A stretch of DNA of 64,000 bases from DATBGO01 sp050011895 (GTDB lineage Bacteria; Actinomycetota; Actinomycetes; Streptosporangiales; Streptosporangiaceae): assembly GCA_050011895.1 (NCBI GenBank), contig JBEKIF010000018.1, positions 1-64,000 of the forward strand. Direction: 5' to 3'. The notes under the pieces are model-generated. The model was given only the letters and a program-made list of their open reading frames with translations. It was not told where the DNA came from and searched no databases. Every line of letters begins with the position of its first letter. Within the stretch, counting starts at the first letter, position 1. The position numbers were made by a program, and so were the translations under genes. This document shows, in pieces, positions 56,871 through 64,000 of this stretch.

Positions 56871-58091
56871 ATGACATTCAACGTCCAATCCGAGGTCGGC
56901 CAGCTCAAGCAGGCCGTCCTGCACCGCCCCGGCCTTGAGCTGTCCCGGCTTACCCCGCAGAACATCGGCGAGCTGCTATTCGATGACGTGATGTGGGCCA
57001 AGGTGGCGAGGGACGAACACGACGCGTTCGCCGGGTCCCTGCGGGATCGGGGTGTCAACGTGCACTACTTCGGGCAGCTCCTCGCGGAAACGCTGGAGCT
57101 GCCCGAAGGCCGGGCCTTCGTCCTCGACCGGGTATGCACTCAGGAGCTGCTCGGCCCCGCACTGGTGCAGCCGCTCAGGCGGCTCTTCGACGACCTGGAC
57201 GGCCCGGCCCTTGCCGAGTTCCTTGTGGGCGGCGTACTCAAGGCGGATCTGCACCCGGCCCGCGCGCACAGCCTGAAATGGGACATGATGCGGGCGGATG
57301 ACTTTCTGCTACCGCCGCTGCCGAATCACCTATTCCAGCGGGACAACTCGTGCTGGATATACGGCGGGGTCTCGGTCAACCCGATGGCCAAGCCAGCCCG
57401 CCGCCGCGAGACGCTGCACAGCCGGGCGGTCTACCGCTACCACCCGATGTTCGCCGGAGCCGACTTCGTCACCTATTACGGAGACGATGACGAGAGCCAC
57501 CTGCCCGCCACTGTGGAAGGCGGCGACGTGCACGTGCTCGGGAACGGGGCGGTGCTGATCGGGATGGGGGAGCGGACGACTCCGATGGCGGTGGAGATCC
57601 TCGCCCGCGCCCTGTTCGCAAGCGGTCAGGCTCGCACCGTCATAGCGGTCGAGCTGCCCAAGACCCGCGCCATGATGCACCTCGACACGGTCATGACCAT
57701 GGTCGATGCGGGCACGTTCGTCATCTATCCGTACTTCGACAGGCACCTGCGGTCGTGGACGCTGATCCAGGGCAGCGAGCAGGCGGAGATAGCGGTCAGC
57801 CGCAACCACAGTCTCTGGGACACCCTGGCGATGGCCCTCGGCGTGGACAAGGTGACGGTCCTGGCCACCGACGAGGACATCAGGGCCGCCGAACGCGAGC
57901 AATGGGACGACGGGACGAACTACCTCGCGGTAGCGCCCGGCGTCGTGATGGGCTACGAGCGGAACGTGCCTACCAACACGATGCTGCGCTCGAACGGCAT
58001 CGAGGTCATTGCCGTGGCAGGCAGCGAACTCGGCCGCGGGCGGGGCGGCCCGCGCTGCATGACCTGCCCGATCGAACGCGATCCCGCCTGA
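56871..58091 (+). CDS. arcA: Arginine deiminase
   Basis: 406 residues. The N-terminal S-E-V-G-Q-L-K-Q-A-V-L-H-R-P-G, E-G-G-D-V-H-V-L, the catalytic histidine in M-M-H-L-D-T-V-M and the nucleophile cysteine in G-P-R-C-M-T-C-P near residue 395 are present, so the enzyme should be active. It converts arginine to citrulline and ammonia, the first step of the ATP-yielding arginine deiminase route. It follows the permease in one unit and is followed by a terminator. The ornithine carbamoyltransferase is 700 bp further on with its own box. Confidence 0.93.
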   Translation: MTFNVQSEVGQLKQAVLHRPGLELSRLTPQNIGELLFDDVMWAKVARDEHDAFAGSLRDRGVNVHYFGQLLAETLELPEGRAFVLDRVCTQELLGPALVQPLRRLFDDLDGPALAEFLVGGVLKADLHPARAHSLKWDMMRADDFLLPPLPNHLFQRDNSCWIYGGVSVNPMAKPARRRETLHSRAVYRYHPMFAGADFVTYYGDDDESHLPATVEGGDVHVLGNGAVLIGMGERTTPMAVEILARALFASGQARTVIAVELPKTRAMMHLDTVMTMVDAGTFVIYPYFDRHLRSWTLIQGSEQAEIAVSRNHSLWDTLAMALGVDKVTVLATDEDIRAAEREQWDDGTNYLAVAPGVVMGYERNVPTNTMLRSNGIEVIAVAGSELGRGRGGPRCMTCPIERDPA

Positions 58092-58110
58092 TCCCTGGCG
58101 GGGGCCGCCC

Positions 58111-58146
58111 GGCTGGGTGCCTTTGCGCCCGGCCGGTCTTTTCCTG
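58111..58146 (+). terminator. Rho-independent terminator after arginine deiminase
   Basis: GGCTGGGTGC (58111-58120) pairs with GCGCCCGGCC (58125-58134) through a four-base CTTT loop, using two G-U pairs, and is followed by GGTCTTTTCC. Confidence 0.65.
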
Positions 58147-58216
58147 TCTCCTTTCCCGGTTCTCCTTTCCGGTCTTTCCTTTCAGGCGGAAATCAGGACC
58201 GGTGCCACGCTAGACT

Positions 58217-58236
58217 GATATCACAAACGGTGATCA
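58217..58236. promoter_or_regulatory. Palindrome at the promoter of the small gene
   Basis: TGATATCACAAACGGTGATC: TCAC and GTGA halves (with TGAT/ATCA outside) form an inverted repeat that ends 24 bp before the GTG at 58260. TAGACT at 58211 may be the -10 element, in which case the site overlaps the transcription start. Confidence 0.4.
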
Positions 58237-58259
58237 TGGTGTCACGTACTGGGGGGTAA

Positions 58260-58502
58260 GTGGCTATTCACACGCTGAACGGTGCTGCGGTCCAGGCGCT
58301 GAGCGAGGAGTTTCCCCGCTGGCGGATCTGGACGGATGAGAGCGGCTGGCATGCCTGCCGCCGCGGCCGGTACGTCCAGGAGTACCACAACGGCGCGCCG
58401 GCCTTTTCCGTGCACGCGCCAAGCCCGATGGAACTGGCCGCCCAGCTGCTCTGGCAGCAGGCCGTCGACGCGCACGCTCCGTCCGGCTGCTCCCGCAGGT
58501 GA
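58260..58502 (+). CDS. Small conserved actinobacterial protein
   Basis: 80 residues from the GTG at 58260, directly after GGGGGG. The central W-R-I-W-T-D-E-S-G-W-H-A-C-R-R-G-R-Y sequence, with its spaced tryptophans and arginines, is seen in small hypothetical proteins of streptomycetes and relatives. There is no signal or membrane helix. The function is unknown. It has its own promoter palindrome and stands between the two arginine-pathway genes, but is not in an operon with either. Confidence 0.6.
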   Translation: MAIHTLNGAAVQALSEEFPRWRIWTDESGWHACRRGRYVQEYHNGAPAFSVHAPSPMELAAQLLWQQAVDAHAPSGCSRR

Positions 58503-58626
58503 CGAGCCTGGTCCGGTAGCGAGCTCCGCTCGCTAGCCGCCGGGCCGGCGGTAGTGGCTGCTGGCGGGCTGGTCCGCTGGCATGCGCCGGGCCGGCCCGA
58601 GCCTGATCCGTTCGGTCCGCTCTGCC

Positions 58627-58640
58627 AGGACATAAGTCCC
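58627..58640. promoter_or_regulatory. DosR-like box upstream of ornithine carbamoyltransferase
   Basis: AGGACATAAGTCCC matches 12 of 14 positions with a perfect right half; it lies 160 bp before the start codon. Confidence 0.5.
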
Positions 58641-58799
58641 TTACCGGACTTGCCCGCGATGTAGCAGATTGGCCAGAGTAAGCCCAGAGTCAGCGCTGCA
58701 TCCGCAGGCGCCCCGCCGCAGGCGCCCCGCCCGCATGTCGGCGTGCCGCGAGGGCAATCATGTACTGACCGCGTGCCGCTCGACCAGCCAGGAGCACGT

Positions 58800-59801
58800 A
58801 TGGACCTGATAGGACGCAATCTGCTGAAGGAGACCGACCTGTCCGCGGATGAATTCCGTTACCTTGTCGACCTCGGCGGTCACCTCAAGATGCAGAAGCG
58901 GCTAGGCCAGCGAACCAGCAGGCTGGAAGGCCGCAGCATCGCGCTGATTTTCGAAAAGACCTCGACGCGGACCAGGTCCGCCTTTGAGGTCGCCGCGCAC
59001 GATGAGGGCGGTCACGTCACCTACCTCGGACCTGACGATTCCCAGCTTGGCCGCAAGGAGTCGGTGAAGGACACCGCGCGGGTGCTTGGCCGGATGTTCG
59101 ACGGAATCGAGTTCCGCGGGTTCTCCCAGGAGTCGGTTGAGATCCTGGGCGCTTTCGCTGGCGTGCCGGTCTGGAACGGGCTCACCGATCAGTGGCACCC
59201 GACGCAGATGCTCGCCGATGTGCTGACCATGCGTGATCATGCGGCCAAGCCGCTGTCCGCCGTCTCGTACTGCTATCTCGGGGATGGCAGGAACAACACG
59301 GCCAACTCGCTGCTGGTGACGGGGGCGCTGCTGGGACTCGATGTCCGTATCTGCGCGCCGGAGGAGCTATCGCCGTCGCCGGAGGTGCAGAACATCGCCA
59401 GGAGGCTGGCATCCGGATCAGGGGCCAGCCTGTCGGTGACCGCCGACGTGAAGGCGGCCGTAGCCGGCGCGGACTACCTGTACACCGATGTCTGGCTGTC
59501 GATGGGCGAGCCGGCCGGCGAGTGGCTTGCGCGGATCGACCTGCTGCTGCCCTATCAGGTGAACGCCGAGGTGATGGCGGCCACCGGCAACCCGGCGGTG
59601 CAGTTCCTGCACTGCCTGCCCGCGCTGCACAACACGCAGACGCGGATCGGGCAGCAGATCTACGACAAGCGCGGGCTGACTGCTCTTGAGGTGACAGAAG
59701 AGGTCTTCGAGTCACCGGCGTCCCTCGTCTTCGACCAGGCGGAGAACCGGATGCACACGATCAAGGCGACCATGGTGGCCACGATCGGCGTGCAGGCATG
59801 A
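58800..59801 (+). CDS. arcB: Ornithine carbamoyltransferase, probably catabolic
   Basis: 333 residues from ATG 58800. E-K-T-S-T-R-T-R-S-A-F-E (carbamoyl-phosphate site), D-Q-W-H-P-T-Q, and the ornithine-site F-L-H-C-L-P-A are all present. In the deiminase pathway it turns citrulline and phosphate into ornithine and carbamoyl phosphate. Proximity to arginine deiminase and a DosR-like box favour the catabolic role over biosynthesis. The carbamate kinase that would make ATP from carbamoyl phosphate is not in the window. Confidence 0.9.
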   Translation: MDLIGRNLLKETDLSADEFRYLVDLGGHLKMQKRLGQRTSRLEGRSIALIFEKTSTRTRSAFEVAAHDEGGHVTYLGPDDSQLGRKESVKDTARVLGRMFDGIEFRGFSQESVEILGAFAGVPVWNGLTDQWHPTQMLADVLTMRDHAAKPLSAVSYCYLGDGRNNTANSLLVTGALLGLDVRICAPEELSPSPEVQNIARRLASGSGASLSVTADVKAAVAGADYLYTDVWLSMGEPAGEWLARIDLLLPYQVNAEVMAATGNPAVQFLHCLPALHNTQTRIGQQIYDKRGLTALEVTEEVFESPASLVFDQAENRMHTIKATMVATIGVQA

Positions 59802-59879
59802 AGATCGTCGCGGCGCTCGGCAGGGACGGTCCGCACCGAGTGAGCCGCCCGGTGCCTTCTCGGGCGTCATCGCCGCGGC

Positions 59880-61991
59880 TTAGTGCACCGGCGTCATGGA
59901 CGCTCCGGTGCTGGCCTGCTCGACCGACTCGCTGGCCAGCCGGCTGGGCCACCACATGTGCCGCCCGATGTCCAGGTTGAGGGCGGTCACCAGCACCGAC
60001 CTGACAATGATGGTGTCGAGCAGCACGCCGAGCGCGACCGTGAATCCGATCTCGGTGAAGGTCACCAGCGGCAGCGTGCCGAGCATCGCGAAGGTACCTG
60101 CCAGCACCAGGCCCGCCGAGGTGATCACGCCGCCAGTAGCGGCCAGCCCGGTGAGCGCGCCGCGGCGGGTCCCAGTCCGCGCGGATTCCTCGCGGACCCT
60201 GGTCATCAGGAAGATGTTGTAGTCGATGCCCAGCGCGACCAGGAAGACAAACGCGAACAGCGGCACCGAGGTATCCGCCCCGGCGAACCCGAACAGGTAC
60301 CTGAAAGCCAGCGCGGACAGGCCGAGCGCCGCGCCAAAGGAGAGCACCACGGTGCCGATGAGGATCACCGGCGCCACGATAGCCCGCAGCAGCAGGGCAA
60401 GGATGATCAGCACGACGAGCAGCACCAGCGGGATGATCACGTTGCGGTCGTGGGTGGCGTACCGCTCGACGTCCAGGGCAATCGCGCTCGCCCCGCCGAC
60501 CTTGGCATCGGCGCCCTTGATCGCGCCGACGCTGGCTCTGACCCGGTCGACGGTGGCATAGGCCGCCTGGCTGTCCGGCTTGCTGGCCAGCGTGCCCTGC
60601 AGGTAGACAAGGCCGTCCTTGACCTGCGACGGGGCCACCGACGCGATACCCGAAGTCCGCGCCAGGGCGGCGCGCATCGGGGCGGCCGCGCTCGCGTTGC
60701 CGATGACCGCGACCGGCTCGCCCGCTCCGGCCGGGAAGTGCCTGGCCAGGACCTGCTCGCCGGCCACCGACGCGGGCGTGCCACGGTACGACTGCGCGGT
60801 GGTCAGCGGGCCGATCTTGAAGCCGATCAGGCCGAGCGCCGCGCAGGCGAGCAGCACCGCTGTGACGACCCACACCACCCGGGGCCGGATGGCGATCCGG
60901 CGGCCGATTCTGGCCCAGAAGCCTTCCTGGGTCGGCTCGGCCGTGCCGTACTTCGGCCGTACCGGCCAGAAGATCCACCGCCCGCAGATCACCAGCAGCG
61001 CGGGCAGCAGGGTGATCATGGCGAGCAGGGCGATGGCGATGCCGATCGCGGCGACCGGGCCGAGGCCGGAGATGTCCGCGGACTCCGCGACCAGCAGGCA
61101 GAGCATGCTCACGATGACGGTCGTCCCGCTCGCGATGATCGCGGGCCCGGCCCGTCGCAGTGCTTCGGCCATGGCCTCGTGCCGGTCTTCGTGCCTGCGC
61201 AGTTCCTCGCGGTAACGCGCCACAAGCAGCAGCGCGTAGTCGGTCCCCGCGCCGAGCACGAGCACCACCAGGATGCCGCCGCTCTGCCCGTTGACGGTCA
61301 GGTTCGCATGCTGCGTCAGCAGGTAGATGACCGCCTCCGCCGCGATCAGCGCGACACCGGCGGACACGATGGGCAGCAGCCACAGGACCGGGCTCCGGTA
61401 GGTCAGCAGGAGCAAGACGATGACCACCGCCAGGGTCGCGAACAGCAGCGTGGTATCGATGCCCTTGAAGATCTTGAGTTCGTCCGCGGCGCTGGCGGCC
61501 GGCCCGGTCACGTAGACAGATACTCCTGGATTGCCCGCGGCAGCGGTGGCCCGCAGGCCGTTGACGAATCCCTCGATGTTGGCGGTGTAGCCGAGATCCG
61601 AGCCGACGATGGTCTCGATCGCCCGGTGGTCGGGTGCCAGGATCGGGCCTGCTACCCGGCCGGCGACGGCCGGGAGGGCCGCGAACTGGCGCGCGTCGAA
61701 GGCGGCCCTGCGCAGGTCGGCGGCGGTGATGCCGGACGGCCGCTGGTAGATGACCACAGCCGGGTTGAGGTTCTTCGAGGTAAAACTGGCCTGCAGGTTC
61801 AGCTCCTGCGTCGAGTCAGCGCTCGCGGGGAGGTAGGACGAAGCATCATTCTTCTCCGCGCCCTGCAGCTTGCCCGCCAGCGACCCGGCGAGGGCCACGA
61901 CCACGATCCAGAACACCACGACGAGATACTTGCTGCGCCTGCCGCAGGGCAGCGCGGCGATCCGGTGGGCCCTGCTCCCTGTCTTGCTCAC
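59880..61991 (-). CDS. MMPL/RND-family membrane transporter
   Basis: 703 residues from the GTG at 61991, which has GGAGG seven bases before it; the frame is open to 62099. Two repeated halves each with an extracytoplasmic loop and six helices: one half has V-L-G-A-G-T-D-Y-A-L-L-L, the other V-A-L-G-I-D-Y-N-I-F-L-M, the proton-relay motifs of MMPL proteins. Such proteins export lipids or small molecules in actinobacteria. No lipid-biosynthesis genes are adjacent, so the cargo is unknown. It is convergent with the carbamoyltransferase and lies downstream of a GntR regulator gene in the same direction. Confidence 0.88.
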   Translation of the reverse strand: MSKTGSRAHRIAALPCGRRSKYLVVVFWIVVVALAGSLAGKLQGAEKNDASSYLPASADSTQELNLQASFTSKNLNPAVVIYQRPSGITAADLRRAAFDARQFAALPAVAGRVAGPILAPDHRAIETIVGSDLGYTANIEGFVNGLRATAAAGNPGVSVYVTGPAASAADELKIFKGIDTTLLFATLAVVIVLLLLTYRSPVLWLLPIVSAGVALIAAEAVIYLLTQHANLTVNGQSGGILVVLVLGAGTDYALLLVARYREELRRHEDRHEAMAEALRRAGPAIIASGTTVIVSMLCLLVAESADISGLGPVAAIGIAIALLAMITLLPALLVICGRWIFWPVRPKYGTAEPTQEGFWARIGRRIAIRPRVVWVVTAVLLACAALGLIGFKIGPLTTAQSYRGTPASVAGEQVLARHFPAGAGEPVAVIGNASAAAPMRAALARTSGIASVAPSQVKDGLVYLQGTLASKPDSQAAYATVDRVRASVGAIKGADAKVGGASAIALDVERYATHDRNVIIPLVLLVVLIILALLLRAIVAPVILIGTVVLSFGAALGLSALAFRYLFGFAGADTSVPLFAFVFLVALGIDYNIFLMTRVREESARTGTRRGALTGLAATGGVITSAGLVLAGTFAMLGTLPLVTFTEIGFTVALGVLLDTIIVRSVLVTALNLDIGRHMWWPSRLASESVEQASTGASMTPVH

Positions 61992-62126
61992 GCGATCCTC
62001 CCAGCAGCGCGATCCTGTCCGAGCCGTGCCCGCGTAGGGCCGGACTACACGGTCCATCGCGTAGTCGCGGCCTGTCAAGTTATATCTTGATCGGGCCATG
62101 GCTGGGCGGCCGGGTCACGGCCGGGC

Positions 62127-62180
62127 GGCACCGATCGGGCCCGGCCGGCCGGCACCGATCGGGCCCGGCCGGCCGGCACC
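62127..62180. repeat. 24-bp tandem repeat between transporter and regulator
   Basis: The unit GGCACCGATCGGGCCCGGCC plus GGCC is present at 62127-62150 and 62151-62174 without mismatch, with a partial third copy to 62180. It lies just after the GntR-gene stop and includes a GATC-centred palindrome (CCGATCGG). Confidence 0.95.
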
Positions 62181-62184
62181 TTCG

Positions 62185-63024
62185 CTAGTCGGGCAGCTCC
62201 GAGGTCCACACGACGAGCCGGGTGCGGTCGCCGCGGAACAGATCGCGGGCGAACTCGAGCGGCAGCCCGGACCGGCTGTAGGCGATGCGCTCGACCAGCA
62301 TCAGCGGCGCGCCCTGGGCCACGCCGAGTGCGCTGGCCTCACGGGGCCCGGCCGTCACCGGCTCGAGGCTTTCCCTGGCCCGGTGCGGCCGCTGGCCGTA
62401 CTTCACGTCGAGCAGCTCATACAGTGAGCCGTCGAGGCACTCGTCCAGCAATCCGGGGAACACCGCGGCGGGGAACCTGGAGTGCTCGACAGCGATCGGC
62501 TTGCCGTCGGCGAGCCTGAGCCGTCGCACGCCGAAGACCGGGTCGCAGTCGGCGAGCCGCAGGGCCGCCGCGGCGGCCGGGCCTGCCGGGCGCTGCGCTG
62601 CGGACAGCAGCTGCGCCCCGGCCATCATCCCGGCCCGGCGCAGCTGCTCGGAGAAACCGGCCAGGGTGGTGAGATCCTGCTCCAGCTTGGCCGCGGCGAT
62701 GAAGGTGCCGCCGTGGCGCCCGACCGCCTTGATCACCAGGCCGCGCCTGGCCAGCTCGCCGAGGGCGTGCCGGAGCGTCATCCTGCTGACACCGAACCAG
62801 GCGGCCAGATCCTGCTCGGCGGGCAGCCGGTCGCCTGACACCAGCTTGCCGACCGTGATCTCGCCCGCCAGCCAGTCCTCGATCTGCGCGTGCACCGTGG
62901 TTCCCGGTGCCCGCGAGATCGGCGGCGGCGTGCTGACGCGGGTCTGCAGCGCCGGCTGCCTGGCACCCGGGTCTCGCGGCATGGTGTCAGTCTGTCGCTG
63001 TACGGTGTCCGGCTGTGGCGGCAT
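62185..63024 (-). CDS. GntR-family regulator with UTRA domain (HutC type)
   Basis: 279 residues, or about 265 if started at the internal ATG at 62982. The winged helix (~45-110: G-D-R-L-P-A-E-Q-D-L-A-A-W-F-G-V-S-R-M-T-L-R-H-A-L) is followed by a UTRA ligand-binding domain (~130-275: P-I-A-V-E-H-S-R-F-P, then P-L-M-L-V-E-R-I-A-Y). It probably represses its neighbours; candidates are the MMPL transporter downstream or the kinase-like gene that diverges from it at 63182. The effector is not predictable. Confidence 0.85.
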   Translation of the reverse strand: MPPQPDTVQRQTDTMPRDPGARQPALQTRVSTPPPISRAPGTTVHAQIEDWLAGEITVGKLVSGDRLPAEQDLAAWFGVSRMTLRHALGELARRGLVIKAVGRHGGTFIAAAKLEQDLTTLAGFSEQLRRAGMMAGAQLLSAAQRPAGPAAAAALRLADCDPVFGVRRLRLADGKPIAVEHSRFPAAVFPGLLDECLDGSLYELLDVKYGQRPHRARESLEPVTAGPREASALGVAQGAPLMLVERIAYSRSGLPLEFARDLFRGDRTRLVVWTSELPD

Positions 63025-63181
63025 GGTCAGGATGCTAGGCGGTGAATGCCGCCCGGGCAGCCGGTCAGCGGTTCGGCGCCGCCGCGGCCGTCAGCGCCGG
63101 GTCACCCGGCCGGCGTAGCGTACGATTGGCCGGTACTAATTGTCCGGACCCTTTTCCGTGCTCGGTCCCAGGGGTGCGCCG

Positions 63182-64000
63182 ATGGTCAATGCCGCTGCCG
63201 TCGACGCGCTGTTTGCGCAGGTGCCTAGCCTGTCCGGCGAGCCTCGCTCGGTGCAGGAACTGCCCGGCGGGCTGACCAACCGCAACTACAAGGTGACGAC
63301 CCCGGACGGCGTGTTCGTAGCCAGGGTCTGCTCGGACGGCGGCGAGCTGCTCGCGATCGACAGGGACCACGAGTGCCGCAACTCGGTGACGGCAGCCGCG
63401 GCGGGGGTCGGCGCGCCAGTGATCGAGTACCTCCCGCTGCACGGTGTCCTGGTGCTGCGTTACATCGCCGGCCGTACCCTCAGCAACGCCGACGTTGGCG
63501 CCGAGGGAAACATCGCGCGGATCGCCGCTGCCTGCAGGCAGCTGCACGCGGGCGGCCGGTTCGCCGGCGACTTCGACATGTTCGACATCCAGCGCAGGTA
63601 CCTGTCGGTGGCCAGGTCCCGCGGGATGCGGGTCCCGCGCGGCTACGACGATCAGGCGGGCCAGTTCGAGGCGATGCGCGGCGCGCTCGCGGTCCGCGCC
63701 ACGGCGACGGTGCCGTGCAATAACGACCTGCTGGCGGGGAACTTCATCGACGACGGCGACCGGATCTGGCTGATCGACTACGAGTACTCGGGTAACAACG
63801 ATCCCTGCTTCGAGCTCGGCAACATCTGGAGCGAATGCGGCCTTTCGCTGGACGGCCTGGCGGAACTGGTCACGGCCTACTACCGGCGGCCGCTGCGCAG
63901 CAAGATCGCCAGGGCCCGGCTGCTCGGGCTGGCGGCCAAGTACGGGTGGACGCTCTGGGGAGCCATCCAGCATGCGGTGAGCCCGATCGACTTCGACTTC
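63182..64000 (+). CDS. Choline/ethanolamine-kinase-like phosphotransferase, cut by window edge
   Basis: The frame is open from ATG 63182 to the window end (273 codons), so the 3' end is missing. Residues match the choline-kinase/LicA branch of the APH fold: G-G-L-T-N-R-N-Y-K-V near residue 35, the Brenner-type loop N-N-D-L-L-A-G-N-F-I, and the metal-binding W-L-I-D-Y-E-Y-S-G-N-N-D-P. The usual His before Asn-Asp is Asn here; the catalytic aspartate is kept. It would phosphorylate a small alcohol such as choline. It diverges from the GntR/UTRA regulator, a common arrangement for a regulated catabolic or uptake unit. Confidence 0.8.
   Translation, partial: MVNAAAVDALFAQVPSLSGEPRSVQELPGGLTNRNYKVTTPDGVFVARVCSDGGELLAIDRDHECRNSVTAAAAGVGAPVIEYLPLHGVLVLRYIAGRTLSNADVGAEGNIARIAAACRQLHAGGRFAGDFDMFDIQRRYLSVARSRGMRVPRGYDDQAGQFEAMRGALAVRATATVPCNNDLLAGNFIDDGDRIWLIDYEYSGNNDPCFELGNIWSECGLSLDGLAELVTAYYRRPLRSKIARARLLGLAAKYGWTLWGAIQHAVSPIDFDF

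Noticed and set aside
59883..62090. Plus-strand open frame of 735 codons and a minus-strand frame at 59761-61383
   Set aside because: Both are shadows of the MMPL transporter, whose frame has clear membrane segments and family motifs.
1..64000. tRNA, rRNA, riboswitch, prophage or transposase genes
   Set aside because: I looked for tRNA-like cloverleafs, rRNA conserved segments, integrase/transposase motifs and common riboswitch cores and saw none.

Overview
The window is GC-rich DNA from an actinobacterium. The clade is indicated by a mycothiol-type maleylpyruvate isomerase, a WS/DGAT wax ester synthase, a DosR/DosS-type two-component pair, an Rv1733c-family protein and several universal stress proteins. 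I cannot name the species from the sequence.

Region 1 (1-11 kb) is catabolic. It holds the end of an acyl-CoA synthetase, a frameshifted WS/DGAT gene, an IclR regulator divergent from a second acyl-CoA synthetase, and a phosphotransferase/acyl-CoA dehydrogenase pair. A leftward gentisate operon follows (gentisate 1,2-dioxygenase, fumarylpyruvate hydrolase, maleylpyruvate isomerase, 3-hydroxybenzoate-6-hydroxylase-like monooxygenase). Region 2 (11-20 kb) is mixed: a small SCO4226-like protein, a secreted protein, a PAP2 phosphatase next to a PAP2-kinase fusion, a short adenylate kinase, a haloalkane-dehalogenase-like hydrolase, an HtrA-type protease and an HD hydrolase.

Region 3 (20.2-59.8 kb) is the main interest: a hypoxia/dormancy island headed by a close DosR homologue and a DosS-like GAF kinase. 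It contains five universal stress proteins and relatives of M. tuberculosis DosR-regulon proteins (Acg nitroreductase, Rv2004c, Rv1733c, a CBS protein, a HAD phosphatase). It also carries GAPDH and class I aldolase, a group 3b-type [NiFe] hydrogenase whose large subunit is encoded on the opposite strand from its partners, CydDC with the relics of a deleted cydAB, a stand-alone cytochrome b, a GNAT/ADP-forming acyl-CoA synthetase fusion, an AcuC-like deacetylase, acetate kinase and an arginine deiminase branch. At least thirteen intergenic sites resemble the DosR palindrome GGGAC(N4)GTCCC. One is a perfect GGGACCAAGGTCCC. They sit upstream of most transcription units in this island and I saw none like them before 23 kb. 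The simplest reading is one regulon for low-oxygen survival: glycolysis, H2 production or redox balancing, and ATP from arginine and acetyl-CoA.

The island also shows decay and remodelling: collapsed cydAB, an alcohol dehydrogenase lacking its catalytic domain, a histidine-kinase homologue lacking its histidine, and many short tandem duplications, mostly with units divisible by three. Region 4 (59.8-64 kb) holds an MMPL transporter, a GntR/UTRA regulator and the start of a choline-kinase-like gene that runs off the window.

All calls come from reading the sequence and remembered family features. No database search was run.
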